Source of the DNA: Burkholderia cenocepacia
Lineage (GTDB): Bacteria; Pseudomonadota; Gammaproteobacteria; Burkholderiales; Burkholderiaceae
Direction of reading: 5' to 3'
DNA: 64,000 nucleotides
Assembly: GCF_014211915.1 (NCBI RefSeq)
Contig: NZ_CP060039.1
Location: 1,612,001-1,676,000, forward strand
Part shown: positions 47,826-58,983 of the stretch, in pieces
How the letters are laid out: each line of letters starts with the position of its first letter
Numbering within the stretch: position 1 is the first letter of the stretch
Translations under genes and position numbers: made by a program
Notes under the pieces: model-generated
What the model was told of the DNA's origin: nothing
What the model saw: the letters and a program-made list of their open reading frames with translations, nothing else
The model's database searches: none

Positions 47826-48062
47826 ATGTTCACCCTCTACGGCCGCGGCTGGTGCCACCTGTGCGACGACATGCGCGATGCACTGGCGCCGGTGGCGGCC
47901 GAATTCGGCGTCGCGGTCGACTATATCGACATCGACACCGATGCGGCGCTCGTCGCGCGTTACGACGAGGACGTACCCGTGCTGCTGCTGGACGGCGCGG
48001 AAGTGTGCCGCCACCGCTTCGACGATGCGCGGGTGCGCGACGCGCTGGCGGCCCGGCGCTGA
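47826..48062 (+). CDS. Glutaredoxin-family thioredoxin-fold protein
   Basis: 78 residues. Redox motif CHLC in LYGRGWCHLCDDMRDAL, cis-Pro region DVPVLLLDG. Belongs to the small DUF836-type glutaredoxin-like proteins. It is placed 7 bp after mucD and may reduce periplasmic or cytoplasmic partners; no signal peptide, so cytoplasmic. The partner is unknown. Confidence 0.88.
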   Translation: MFTLYGRGWCHLCDDMRDALAPVAAEFGVAVDYIDIDTDAALVARYDEDVPVLLLDGAEVCRHRFDDARVRDALAARR

Positions 48063-48160
48063 ACCTGGCCCGCCGTCGGCCGACGCCGCTTCGCACGGGG
48101 CTCGATCCGCCGGGCTCCCGCGGGGCGGGCGTCCGAAATCCCGCCCGGCGTAAGCCTTTT

Positions 48161-48182
48161 CGGCTAAAATAAGCCGTTTTTT
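48161..48182 (+). terminator. Terminator-like hairpin upstream of lepA
   Basis: CGGCT-AAAATA-AGCCG followed by six T. The same GGCT can pair instead with AGCC at 48152-48155 (loop TTTTC), so two conformations are possible. Confidence 0.6.
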
Positions 48183-48195
48183 CACCGACTTACAC

Positions 48196-48230
48196 AAGGC
48201 GTGCTCCGCAGTCGTCGAGCGCGCCTTTTT
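48196..48230 (+). promoter_or_regulatory. Second terminator-like hairpin directly before lepA
   Basis: AAGGCGTGCTC and GAGCGCGCCTT pair (one G-U) with a 10-base loop and end in TTTTT, 17 bases before the lepA ATG. This placement suggests transcription attenuation or a leader structure for lepA. Confidence 0.5.
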
Positions 48231-48247
48231 CGCTTGATCGGCACTGA

Positions 48248-50041
<1,794 letters not shown>

Positions 50042-50057
50042 CAGGACTGATCCTTTT

Positions 50058-50951
50058 ATGAATTTTGCGCTGATTCTTTTTGTGCTCGTCGTCGTGACGG
50101 GCGTAGCGTGGGTGTTGGACAAACTGGTGTTCCTGCCGCGGCGTCGCAAGGCGGCCGACTCGGCGATCGAGGAGTTCGATCGCCAGCAGTCGCGCATCGA
50201 CAAGCGTTTCGCGGACGAAAACGCGGTGCAGACGCGTTCGAAGCTGCGTGACGAAAAGCTGCGCCAGCCGTGGTGGCTCGAGTACACGGCGAGCTTCTTT
50301 CCGGTGATTCTGGCCGTGTTCGTCGTGCGTTCGTTCGTCGTCGAGCCGTTCAAGATCCCGTCGGGCTCGATGGTGCCGACGCTGCTCGTCGGCGACTTCA
50401 TCCTCGTCAACAAGTTCGAGTACGGGCTGCGCCTGCCGGTCACCAACACGAAGATCACGCAGGGCAGCCCGCTGTCGCGCGGTGACGTCGTCGTGTTCCG
50501 CTATCCGAAGGACGAGTCGGTCGACTACATCAAGCGCGTGATCGGCCTGCCGGGCGATACCGTCGCGTACCAGGACAAGCAGCTCACGATCAACGGCCAG
50601 CCGGTGCCCGAAACGCCGCTGCCCGATTTCTTCGACGACGAGCGCCAGAATTACGCGAAGCAGTTCGAGGAAACGATCGGCAACAAGAAGAACGCGATCC
50701 TCAACAACCCGGCCGTGCCGCCGTTCGTGATGGGCGCATACGACTATCCGTATCGCGACAACTGCACGTACAACAGCCGCGGCGTGATCTGCAAGGTGCC
50801 GCCCGGTCATTACTTCATGATGGGCGACAACCGCGACAACAGCGCGGACAGCCGCTACTGGGGTTTCGTGCCCGACCAGAACATCGTCGGCCGCGCGTTC
50901 TTCATCTGGATGAACTTCAGCGACCTGAAGCGCATCGGCTCCTTCAACTGA
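50058..50951 (+). CDS. lepB: Signal peptidase I
   Basis: 297 residues. Two N-terminal spans ([34 protein letters not shown]) flank a cytoplasmic loop. Catalytic Ser104 in PSGSMVPTL and Lys159 in [11 protein letters not shown]; box [15 protein letters not shown]. Removes signal peptides from exported proteins such as those predicted here. It starts 16 bp after lepA. Confidence 0.96.
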   Translation: MNFALILFVLVVVTGVAWVLDKLVFLPRRRKAADSAIEEFDRQQSRIDKRFADENAVQTRSKLRDEKLRQPWWLEYTASFFPVILAVFVVRSFVVEPFKIPSGSMVPTLLVGDFILVNKFEYGLRLPVTNTKITQGSPLSRGDVVVFRYPKDESVDYIKRVIGLPGDTVAYQDKQLTINGQPVPETPLPDFFDDERQNYAKQFEETIGNKKNAILNNPAVPPFVMGAYDYPYRDNCTYNSRGVICKVPPGHYFMMGDNRDNSADSRYWGFVPDQNIVGRAFFIWMNFSDLKRIGSFN

Positions 50952-50974
50952 CCGCATTCGATTCACACGCAGTA

Positions 50975-50999
50975 CGCGACGCACGGGCCGCGTCGCGTA
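50975..50999 (+). promoter_or_regulatory. Stable hairpin in the lepB-rnc gap
   Basis: ACGCGACGC and GCGTCGCGT pair perfectly (9 bp, 7-base loop), with no T tract after it, 107 bp before the rnc start. In E. coli RNase III cuts a hairpin in its own leader to reduce its expression; a similar role here is only inferred. Confidence 0.45.
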
Positions 51000-51105
51000 T
51001 TGCCGAACTACTTTAAGAACCGGCGGTAACACCGCCTCGTCACGCCTTTTCGCGTCCGGCCGTGCCGTTTCGGCCCGACCGGGCGCCCGCGTTATACTCC
51101 TGCAC

Positions 51106-52335
51106 ATGCCCTCATCCCAGTTGGAAAGCCGGCTGCGCTACGAATTTCGCAATGCGGAATTGTTGCGCCAGGCTTTGACCCATCGCAGTCACAGTGCCAC
51201 GCACAATGAACGGCTCGAGTTTCTCGGCGATTCCGTTCTGAATTGCGCGGTGGCGGCCCTTTTGTTCCAGCGTTTCGGCAAGCTGGACGAAGGTGACCTG
51301 TCGCGCGTACGCGCCAATCTCGTCAAGCAGCAGTCGCTGTACGAAATTGCTCAGGCCCTGAATATCTCGGACGGCCTGCGGCTGGGCGAGGGCGAACTGC
51401 GCAGCGGCGGGTTCCGCCGCCCGTCGATCCTCGCGGACGCGTTCGAAGCCATCATCGGGGCCGTGTTCCTCGATGGGGGCTTCGAAGCCGCCCAAGGGGT
51501 CATCAAGCGCCTCTATATCCCGATTCTCGACCACATCGATCCGCGTACGCTCGGCAAGGACGCGAAGACGCTGCTGCAGGAATATCTGCAGGGGCACAAG
51601 ATCGCGCTGCCGACCTATACGGTCGTCGCGACGCATGGTGCAGCGCACAATCAGCAGTTCGAGGTCGAGTGCACGGTGCCGAAGCTGGACGTGAAGGTAT
51701 CGGGCTCCGGCGCGAGCCGGCGCGCGGCCGAGCAGGCTGCCGCGAAGAAGGCGCTCGACGAAGTGATGGCGGCCGCGCCGATGCTGGCCGCGAAGCCGAA
51801 GCGCTCGAAAAACGCGCGCGGGTCCAAGCATGTCGAACCCGAGATCGTGCCGGGCGTGAAGGGTGTGCAGGAAGCGCTCGACCTGCGCTCGCCCGAGCGG
51901 AAGGAACGTGCGGCGGCGCGCGAGGCGAGAGCGGCGGGCGCGGTGCCGGCTGCCACCGCCGCAGCCGCGGCGACGGGCGCCGAGCCGGCCATCGCGCCGA
52001 TGGCCGCGATTCGCGCGGCGCATGTCGAGCCGGCCGCGGACAAGGGCGAACGGGCGGCGAAGCCGGCGGCCGACAAGGTTGCCGACAAACCGGCCGAGCG
52101 GCCCGACAAGGCCGCGGAAAAGCCCGCCGAGGCCGCGCCGCGCGCAGCCGACAAGCCGGCTGGTCACGCAGCCGATCCGGCATCGTCGTCGGCCGACAAG
52201 CCTGCCGCGAGTGCCGACGCCGCCGCGCGTACGCCTGCGCGCGCACGCGATGCCGCGGCGCCCGACGCCGACACGCCGCCCGGCGGCGCGAGTCTTGCTG
52301 CCGCGCAGGCGCGCGTGGCCGATGCCGACCACTGA
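51106..52335 (+). CDS. rnc: Ribonuclease III with a long C-terminal extension
   Basis: 409 residues, against about 225 for E. coli. Catalytic domain [17 protein letters not shown] and [15 protein letters not shown] (metal ligands Glu and Asp), then the double-stranded RNA-binding domain (about 155-225: [31 protein letters not shown]). From about 235 to the end a low-complexity Ala/Lys/Pro/Asp-rich tail of about 175 residues. Processes rRNA and duplex RNA. The tail appears to be lineage specific. Confidence 0.94.
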   Translation: MPSSQLESRLRYEFRNAELLRQALTHRSHSATHNERLEFLGDSVLNCAVAALLFQRFGKLDEGDLSRVRANLVKQQSLYEIAQALNISDGLRLGEGELRSGGFRRPSILADAFEAIIGAVFLDGGFEAAQGVIKRLYIPILDHIDPRTLGKDAKTLLQEYLQGHKIALPTYTVVATHGAAHNQQFEVECTVPKLDVKVSGSGASRRAAEQAAAKKALDEVMAAAPMLAAKPKRSKNARGSKHVEPEIVPGVKGVQEALDLRSPERKERAAAREARAAGAVPAATAAAAATGAEPAIAPMAAIRAAHVEPAADKGERAAKPAADKVADKPAERPDKAAEKPAEAAPRAADKPAGHAADPASSSADKPAASADAAARTPARARDAAAPDADTPPGGASLAAAQARVADADH

Positions 52336-52395
52336 ATTGCCCAGCGATCGTGCCGCGCGCCGCGCGGCCGTTTCCGAACCTGTCTCCCAAACGAT

Positions 52396-53295
52396 ATGAA
52401 CACTCCCGCTCCTACCGGTTTCCGTTGCGGCATGATCGCGATCGTGGGCCGCCCGAACGTCGGCAAGTCGACGTTGATGAACGCACTCGTCGGCCAGAAG
52501 ATCAGCATCACGTCGCGCAAGGCGCAGACGACCCGCCACCGCATCACCGGCATCAACACGTTCGACGACGCGCAATTCGTGTTCGTCGACACGCCGGGCT
52601 TCCAGACCCGTCACAGCACCGCGCTGAACCGTTCGCTGAACCGCGCGGTCACGTCGACGCTGACGTCGGTCGACGTGATCCTGTTCGTGATCGAGGCCGG
52701 CCGCTTCGGGCCCGACGACCAGAAGGTGCTCGACCTGATCCCGCCCGGCATGCCGACGCTGCTGATCGCGAACAAGATCGACCGCGTGAACGACAAGGCC
52801 ACGCTGTTCCCGTTCATGCAGAAGGTGAGCGAGCTGCGCGAATTCACCGAGCTCGTGCCGCTGTCGGCGCAGAAGCCGGAAGACATCAAGCGCCTGCTGG
52901 ACACGATCAAGCCGTACCTGCCGGAAGGCGAGCCGATCTACGGCGAGGACGAGCTGACCGACCGCAGCTCGCGTTTTCTCGCGGCCGAAATCCTGCGCGA
53001 GAAGGTGTTTCGCTGGACCGGCGACGAACTGCCGTACACGAGCACCGTGCTGATCGACAAGTTCGAGGAAGAGGGCCGCCTGAAGCGCATCTTCGCGACG
53101 ATCCTCGTCGAGCGCGATTCGCACAAGGCGATGGTGATCGGCAAGAAGGGCGAGAAGCTCAAGCAGATCAGCACCGAGGCGCGGATGGACATGGAAAAGC
53201 TGTTCGACGGCCCCGTGTACCTCGAGACCTTCGTGAAGGTGAAGAGCGGCTGGGCCGACAACGAGGCGGGGCTGCGTGCCTATGGGTACGAATGA
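52396..53295 (+). CDS. era: GTPase Era
   Basis: 299 residues. [15 protein letters not shown] and NKID GTPase motifs, then a C-terminal KH domain ([24 protein letters not shown]). Binds 16S rRNA during 30S assembly. Overlaps the start of recO. Confidence 0.97.
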   Translation: MNTPAPTGFRCGMIAIVGRPNVGKSTLMNALVGQKISITSRKAQTTRHRITGINTFDDAQFVFVDTPGFQTRHSTALNRSLNRAVTSTLTSVDVILFVIEAGRFGPDDQKVLDLIPPGMPTLLIANKIDRVNDKATLFPFMQKVSELREFTELVPLSAQKPEDIKRLLDTIKPYLPEGEPIYGEDELTDRSSRFLAAEILREKVFRWTGDELPYTSTVLIDKFEEEGRLKRIFATILVERDSHKAMVIGKKGEKLKQISTEARMDMEKLFDGPVYLETFVKVKSGWADNEAGLRAYGYE

Positions 53296-54118
53296 CGCGC
53301 TGACGTCGACCGAAGACGCGGTGACGGCCGGCGCGAACGACGCGCCGCTGCCGGCACCGCCCGAACCGCCGCGCAAGGCGCGGCGCGCGACGTCTCGCAC
53401 GTCCGATTTCCGCGTCGCCGAGCAGCCGGCGTTCGTGCTGCACAGCTATCCGTATCGGGAAACGAGTCTGATCGTCGACGTGCTGACGCGCGACCACGGC
53501 CGGCTCGCGCTCGTCGCGAAGGGCGCGAAGCGCCCGCACTCCGCGTTGCGCGGCGTCTTGCAGACGTTCCAGCCGCTGCTGCTGTCCTGGTCCGGCAAAT
53601 CCGAGGTGCGCACGCTGACGGGCGCCGAGTGGGTCGGCGGGATGCTGCCGCTCGGCGGCGACGGGCTGTTGTGCGGTTTCTACGCGAACGAGCTGCTCGT
53701 GAAGTTCTGCGCGCGCGAGGATCCGCAGCCGCCGCTGTTCAATCATTACGTGCTGACCCTCACGCGCCTCGCGCACGGCGAGCCCGCGGTGCAGGTGCTG
53801 CGCTCGTTCGAGCGCGTGCTGCTGCGCGAGACCGGCTATGCGATGGCGCTGAACCGCACGGTTGCCCGCCGCGCGGTCGAACCCGAGCGCCGCTACGTGT
53901 TCGATCCGGAACGCGGCGTGCGCAATGCGGACGACGACGTGCCGTCGCACTGGCCGGTCATCACCGGGCAGACGTTGCTCGACATGGAACAGGACGATTA
54001 CCATCGAGCCCAGACGGTTGCGCAAAGCAAGACGCTGATGCGCTTCCTGCTGAACACCTATCTCGGCGGCACGCCGCTCGCCACGCGTCAGATCCTGATC
54101 GACCTGCAAAACCTATGA
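53282..54118 (+). CDS. recO: DNA repair protein RecO
   Basis: 278 residues. After a Pro/Ala-rich leader of about 45 residues comes the OB fold ([35 protein letters not shown]) and the helical C-terminal domain. Loads RecA with RecR. Start may be ATG 53282 or GTG 53276; both overlap era by about 15 bp. The zinc cysteines of some RecO proteins are absent. The stop overlaps the pdxJ start. Confidence 0.93.
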   Translation: MGTNDALTSTEDAVTAGANDAPLPAPPEPPRKARRATSRTSDFRVAEQPAFVLHSYPYRETSLIVDVLTRDHGRLALVAKGAKRPHSALRGVLQTFQPLLLSWSGKSEVRTLTGAEWVGGMLPLGGDGLLCGFYANELLVKFCAREDPQPPLFNHYVLTLTRLAHGEPAVQVLRSFERVLLRETGYAMALNRTVARRAVEPERRYVFDPERGVRNADDDVPSHWPVITGQTLLDMEQDDYHRAQTVAQSKTLMRFLLNTYLGGTPLATRQILIDLQNL

Positions 54119-54891
54119 GCTTCTTCCTGACAACGCCCACCGCCATCGACCTCGGCGTGAACATCGACCACGTCGCGACGCTGCGCAATGCGCGCGGCAC
54201 GCGCTATCCCGATCCGATCCGCGCGGCGCTCGCCGCCGAAGAAGCGGGCGCGGACGCGATCACGCTGCACCTGCGCGAGGATCGTCGTCACATCGTCGAC
54301 GCCGACGTGCGCGAACTGCGCCCGCTGCTGAAGACGCGCATGAACCTCGAATGCGCGGTCACGGCCGAGATGCTCGACATCGCCTGCGAAGTGCGTCCGC
54401 ACGATGCGTGCCTCGTGCCGGAGAAGCGCGAGGAACTGACGACCGAAGGCGGTCTCGATGTCGCCGGCCACTTCGAGGCCGTGCGCGCGGCGTGCAAGCA
54501 GCTCGCCGACGTGGGCGTGCGCGTGTCGCTGTTCATCGACCCGGACGACACGCAGATCCGCGCCGCGCACGAAGCGGGCGCACCGGTGATCGAGCTGCAT
54601 ACGGGCCGCTACGCCGAAGCGCACGACGAAGCCGAGCAGCAGCGCGAATACGAGCGTATCGTCGCGGGCGTGCAGGCCGGCGCGCGGCTTGGCCTGAAGG
54701 TCAACGCGGGTCACGGGCTGCACTACACGAACGTGCAGCAGATCGCCGCGATCGACGGCATCGTCGAACTGAACATCGGCCACGCGATCGTCGCGCACGC
54801 GATTTTCGCGGGCTGGGACAACGCGGTGCGCGAGATGAAGGCGATCATGGTCGCCGCACGCGTCGCCGCGCTGCACGGCGGCGCGCGCTGA
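54115..54891 (+). CDS. pdxJ: Pyridoxine 5'-phosphate synthase
   Basis: 258 residues. Condenses 1-deoxyxylulose-5-phosphate with 3-amino-1-hydroxyacetone phosphate. [22 protein letters not shown] start, [12 protein letters not shown] and GHGLHYTNV motifs. ATGA overlap with recO. Confidence 0.97.
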   Translation: MSFFLTTPTAIDLGVNIDHVATLRNARGTRYPDPIRAALAAEEAGADAITLHLREDRRHIVDADVRELRPLLKTRMNLECAVTAEMLDIACEVRPHDACLVPEKREELTTEGGLDVAGHFEAVRAACKQLADVGVRVSLFIDPDDTQIRAAHEAGAPVIELHTGRYAEAHDEAEQQREYERIVAGVQAGARLGLKVNAGHGLHYTNVQQIAAIDGIVELNIGHAIVAHAIFAGWDNAVREMKAIMVAARVAALHGGAR

Positions 54892-54972
54892 CGATGCGAG
54901 GCCGCCGCGCCCCGCACGCCGTTTGCGACGTGCTTGGCCCGGCCTCGCCGGGCCGCCCCGGCGGAGACTGAC

Positions 54973-55407
54973 ATGGCGATCTATGGCATCGGTACCGACA
55001 TCGCACAGGTGAGCCGCGTCGCGGCCGTGCTCGAACGCACGGGTGGCCGGTTTGCCGAGAAGGTGCTCGGCCCCGACGAATTGCGCGTGTTCCATGCCCG
55101 GCGCGCCCGCTCCGAGGCACGCGGCATCGCATTTCTCGCGACGCGCTTCTCCGCGAAGGAAGCGTTCTCGAAGGCGATCGGGCTCGGCATGCACTGGCCG
55201 ATGACGTGGCGCGCGCTGCAGACGCTCAATCATCCGAGCGGCGAGCCGTACGTGGTCGCTTCGGGCGAGCTGGCCGACTGGCTGGCCGCGCGCGGCATCA
55301 CGGCGCGCGTGACGGTCAGCGACGAACGCGACTACGCGGTGTCGTTCGTTGTCGCCGAAACGGACGCCGCGCCTGCTCCTGTACCTGTTTCCCGAACCTC
55401 CTCCTGA
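54973..55407 (+). CDS. acpS: Holo-ACP synthase
   Basis: 144 residues. Transfers phosphopantetheine from CoA to Ser37 of Acp[15 protein letters not shown] supplies the Mg-binding Asp and [10 protein letters not shown] the conserved Glu. GGAG precedes the ATG. It lies 16 bp before nagZ. Confidence 0.96.
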   Translation: MAIYGIGTDIAQVSRVAAVLERTGGRFAEKVLGPDELRVFHARRARSEARGIAFLATRFSAKEAFSKAIGLGMHWPMTWRALQTLNHPSGEPYVVASGELADWLAARGITARVTVSDERDYAVSFVVAETDAAPAPVPVSRTSS

Positions 55408-55423
55408 CGGAATTCCCGATCTG

Positions 55424-56452
55424 ATGAAAACGACTCCCGGCCCGGTCATGCTCGACGTCGTCGGCACGACCCTGTCGCGCGACGATGCGCGGCGCCTCGC
55501 GCATCCGAATACCGGCGGCGTGATCCTGTTCGCGCGGCACTTCCAGAATCGTGCGCAACTGACCGCGCTGACCGACGCGATCCGCGCGGTGCGCGAAGAC
55601 ATCCTGATCGCCGTCGACCACGAAGGCGGGCGCGTGCAGCGGTTCCGCACCGACGGCTTCACGGTGCTGCCCGCGATGCGCCGCCTCGGCGAACTGTGGG
55701 ATCGCGACGTGCTGCTCGCGACGAAGGTCGCCACCGCCGTCGGCTACATCCTGGCCGCCGAATTGCGCGCGTGCGGGATCGACATGAGCTTCACACCCGT
55801 GCTCGATCTCGACTACGGGCACTCGAAGGTGATCGGCGATCGGGCGTTCCATCGCGACCCGCGCGTCGTCACGCTGCTCGCGAAGAGCCTGAATCACGGG
55901 CTGTCGCTCGCCGGCATGGCGAACTGCGGCAAGCATTTTCCCGGGCACGGCTTCGCGGAGGCCGATTCGCACGTCGCGCTGCCGACCGACGACCGCACGC
56001 TCGATGCGATCCTCGAGCAGGACGTCGCGCCGTACGACTGGCTCGGGCTGTCGCTTGCCGCGGTGATTCCGGCGCATGTGATCTACACGCAGGTCGACAA
56101 GCGGCCGGCCGGGTTCTCGCGCGTGTGGCTGCAGGACATCCTGCGCGGCAAGCTCGGCTTCACGGGCGCGATCTTCAGCGACGACCTGTCGATGGAGGCC
56201 GCCCGCGAAGGCGGCACGCTCACGCAGGCCGCCGACGCCGCGCTCGCCGCCGGTTGCGACATGGTGCTCGTCTGCAACCAGCCGGATGCGGCCGAAGTCG
56301 TGCTGAACGGACTGAAGGCGCGGACCTCGGCCGAGTCGGTGCGGCGCCTCAAGCGGATGCGCGCGCGCGGCAAGGCGCTCAAGTGGGACAAGCTGATCGC
56401 GCAGCCCGAGTATCTGCAGGCGCAGGCGCTGCTGAGCAGCGCGCTGGCGTAA
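55424..56452 (+). CDS. nagZ: Beta-N-acetylhexosaminidase NagZ
   Basis: 342 residues, family GH3. AVDHEGGRVQRF and the KHFPGHG loop contain substrate and catalytic His/Asp residues; SDDLSMEAA holds the nucleophile Asp region. It cleaves GlcNAc-anhydroMurNAc during peptidoglycan recycling, and so affects AmpC induction. The frame is open further upstream within acpS; the ATG at 55424 fits the family. Confidence 0.96.
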   Translation: MKTTPGPVMLDVVGTTLSRDDARRLAHPNTGGVILFARHFQNRAQLTALTDAIRAVREDILIAVDHEGGRVQRFRTDGFTVLPAMRRLGELWDRDVLLATKVATAVGYILAAELRACGIDMSFTPVLDLDYGHSKVIGDRAFHRDPRVVTLLAKSLNHGLSLAGMANCGKHFPGHGFAEADSHVALPTDDRTLDAILEQDVAPYDWLGLSLAAVIPAHVIYTQVDKRPAGFSRVWLQDILRGKLGFTGAIFSDDLSMEAAREGGTLTQAADAALAAGCDMVLVCNQPDAAEVVLNGLKARTSAESVRRLKRMRARGKALKWDKLIAQPEYLQAQALLSSALA

Positions 56453-56499
56453 GCGGGCAGGGGACGGCGCGGGTCGCGCCGTTCCGGTCATTCCAAACG

Positions 56500-56527
56500 A
56501 AAAGCCGCGCTATAGCGCGGCTTTTTT
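56500..56527. terminator. Terminator after nagZ
   Basis: AAAAGCCGCGC-TATA-GCGCGGCTTTTTT: strong stem and T tract. Confidence 0.9.
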
Positions 56528-56634
56528 ATTGCGGATGTCCCGTGCGATGACCCGATTCGGATAGCAGCTGGAATGGATTCATGCGCAACTAACGGTCAGA
56601 TCCGGCCAGCGCCCGAATCCAGGGGCTGCCCCAC

Positions 56635-58020
56635 TCAGTTCACCTTCATTCGCTGCAGCTTGTTGTACAGCGTCTTCGGGCTGATGCCGAGCAGCGTCGC
56701 CGCGCGGTGGCGCGTCCCGCCGACCGCGTCGAGCGTCGCGCGGATCAGCAGATCCTCGACGTCGGACAGCGGGGTGCCGACCTTGATCTGCACGCTGCTG
56801 CCGTTCAGCGCGGCGCCGGCGGAGAAGCTGGCTTCGCCCGCGCGCAGCGTCTCGATGAAGTCGCCCGATGCGTCGTACGCGAAACGCACGCGCTCCTGCA
56901 GTTCGCGCACGTTGCCCGGCCATTCGTACGACAGGCATTCGCGCACGAAGCCCGGGGCCGCGCGCTTGTCGGTCGTGCTGCGGCCGGTTGCGCGCGCTTC
57001 CCGGTTCAGTTCGTCGATCTGCGCGTCCGCGATCGCGAGCGCATCGCCGTCGCGCTCGCGCAGCGGCGGCATCGTGATCGACGCCGCGTCGAGGCGCAGC
57101 CACAGATCCTCGCGCAGCGTGCCGTTCGCCACCGCTTCGCGCGCAGGGCGGCGGGTGGCCGCGATCAGCCGGAAATCGCTGGTGATCGAGCTCGTGCCGC
57201 CGATCCGCATGAAGTTCTGCGAATCGAGCGCGTGCAGCAGCGCTTCCTGCAGCACGAGCGGCAGTGCGGTGATTTCGTCGAGGAACAGCGTGCCGCCGCC
57301 GGCTTGTTCGAACAGGCCCGTCTCGCGGCGCTCGGCGCCGTCGAACGCGCCGCGCTCATGGCCGAACAGCACGCTGTCGAGCGACGCGCCATGCCGGCCG
57401 GCCTGCACGAGCATGCGGCAGTCGAACGACACGAACGGGCCCTTGCGGCGCCGGCTCAGTTCGTGCAGCGTGCGCGCCGCCAGCTTCTTGCCGGTGCCCG
57501 CTTCGCCCGAGAACAGCACGGCCGTTTCGGTGCGGGCGTTGTGCTCGATCATGTCGTACACGTGCTGCATCGCGTCGCTGCGGCCGACCAGCGCGCCGAA
57601 GCGGCCGAGATGGCGCAGCGACGCACGCAGCGACTGCACTTCGTCGATCAGTTCGTACGGGCGGGGAATCCGCGCGAGCAGGCTGCGCAGGCGCGGGATG
57701 TTGATCGGCTTCAGCAGGTAGTCCCAGATGCCGTGACGCAGCCCCTCGATGGCGCTCTCGACCGTCGCGTTGCCCGTCAGCACGATCACGGGCAGCGAGC
57801 CGTTCGGCTGTTGCTGCGGCAGGTGCTGGAGCAGATCGAACCCGCTGCCGTCCGGCAGGTTCAGGTCGACGAGCACGACGTCGGGAATCGAGCGGCCGAG
57901 CGCCGTGCGCGCTTCGGCGAGCGACGTGGCCGTGTCGACCGAGAAGCCGTCTGCGGCGAGCAGCGCGGTGAGGCCTGACAGGCTGTTGGGATCGTCTTCG
58001 ACAATCAGGGCGTGTGGCAT
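56635..58020 (-). CDS. NtrC-type response regulator with GAFDGA instead of GAFTGA
   Basis: 461 residues. Receiver domain intact (Asp9/Asp10, phospho-acceptor Asp52, Thr82, Lys104). AAA+ domain with Walker A GEAGTGKK (172-179) and Walker B LFLDE (Asp248-Glu249). The loop that contacts sigma-54 reads GAFDGA (224-229). A Fis-type helix-turn-helix (HRAATLLGISPKTLYNKLQR) ends the protein. The Thr-to-Asp change suggests it may not activate sigma-54 promoters. No histidine kinase is adjacent. The ATG at 58020 is used; an open extension of 7 codons lacks similarity. Confidence 0.9.
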   Translation of the reverse strand: MPHALIVEDDPNSLSGLTALLAADGFSVDTATSLAEARTALGRSIPDVVLVDLNLPDGSGFDLLQHLPQQQPNGSLPVIVLTGNATVESAIEGLRHGIWDYLLKPINIPRLRSLLARIPRPYELIDEVQSLRASLRHLGRFGALVGRSDAMQHVYDMIEHNARTETAVLFSGEAGTGKKLAARTLHELSRRRKGPFVSFDCRMLVQAGRHGASLDSVLFGHERGAFDGAERRETGLFEQAGGGTLFLDEITALPLVLQEALLHALDSQNFMRIGGTSSITSDFRLIAATRRPAREAVANGTLREDLWLRLDAASITMPPLRERDGDALAIADAQIDELNREARATGRSTTDKRAAPGFVRECLSYEWPGNVRELQERVRFAYDASGDFIETLRAGEASFSAGAALNGSSVQIKVGTPLSDVEDLLIRATLDAVGGTRHRAATLLGISPKTLYNKLQRMKVN

Positions 58021-58240
58021 GGTGGACGCGAGTCGAGTCAAGAGAGGCGGGCTGTCGGCCAGCGGGCCGCAGCCGCATGTCGGATTAAAGACTGATTTTA
58101 TGCCCCGCCGAACGCGTCACGCGCATTATTTCTCCGGCGCTATAAAACAGTTACCGATGATACAAATTGAATATCTTTACCGGTGGCTTTTGTGCTGCGC
58201 ATGGCTCCGGTTTGTGGCAGCTGTTGGCGCCAGACAAACA

Positions 58241-58264
58241 AAAAGCGCCCCGAAGGGCGCTTTG
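58241..58264 (-). terminator. Terminator after efp
   Basis: On the minus strand AAAGCGCCC-TTCG-GGGCGCTTTTTG: very stable tetraloop stem and T run, 24 bp after the efp stop. Confidence 0.88.
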
Positions 58265-58287
58265 TTCGATGCGGAAATCGCTGACGA

Positions 58288-58845
58288 TTACGCGCGGCTG
58301 CGGTATTCGTTCGTGCGCGTATCGATTTCGATCTTGTCGCCGGTGTTGCAGAACAGCGGCACTTGCAGCTCGAAGCCGGTCGCCAGCTTCGCGTTCTTCA
58401 GCACCTTGCCCGACGACGTGTCGCCCTTGACGGCCGGTTCCGTGTAGGTGATTTCGCGAACGAGGACCGTCGGCAGCTCGACCGAGATCGCCTTCTCGTT
58501 GTAGAACACGACTTCGCAAGCCATGCCGTCTTCGAGGTAGTTCAGCGCTTCGCCCATCATTTCGGCTTCGACTTCGTACTGGTTGTAGTCGGCGTCCATG
58601 AACACGTACATCGGGTCGGCGAAGTACGAGTACGTCACTTCCTTGCGGTCGAGCACGACGACCTCGAACTTGTCGTCAGCCTTGTAGACCGATTCCTGAC
58701 CTGCGTTGGACAGCAGGTTCTTCATCTTCATCTTGACGACGGCCGAGTTACGGCCCGACTTGTTGTATTCCGCTTTTGCGATGACCCATGCTTCGCTGCC
58801 GATCTGCACGACGTTGCCTACGCGGAGTTCCTGTGCGGTTTTCAT
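58288..58845 (-). CDS. efp: Elongation factor P, Arg32 type
   Basis: 185 residues. Relieves ribosome stalling at polyproline. The tip of domain I reads NKSGRNSA with Arg32 where E. coli has a modified lysine, placing it in the rhamnosylated EF-P group. Relevant clients in this window could be the Pro-rich tails of the FecR/DUF6600 protein and RNase E. It lies downstream of earP on the same strand. Confidence 0.97.
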   Translation of the reverse strand: MKTAQELRVGNVVQIGSEAWVIAKAEYNKSGRNSAVVKMKMKNLLSNAGQESVYKADDKFEVVVLDRKEVTYSYFADPMYVFMDADYNQYEVEAEMMGEALNYLEDGMACEVVFYNEKAISVELPTVLVREITYTEPAVKGDTSSGKVLKNAKLATGFELQVPLFCNTGDKIEIDTRTNEYRSRA

Positions 58846-58983
58846 AAAAAACTGTCCTGATCAAATCAAATAAATAGGTGCCTGAGCGTTGCGCAACGGC
58901 TGACGGCGCAAGCGGCGGTGCGTTCCGGTGGGCGCCAGGAGCCCAAACGCGAGCGCTTGCGTGGTCAGCCGTCGGATAACCGC

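Noticed and set aside
51112..53400. 762-codon minus-strand frame opposite rnc and era
   Set aside because: Shadow frame created by strong GC bias at third positions.
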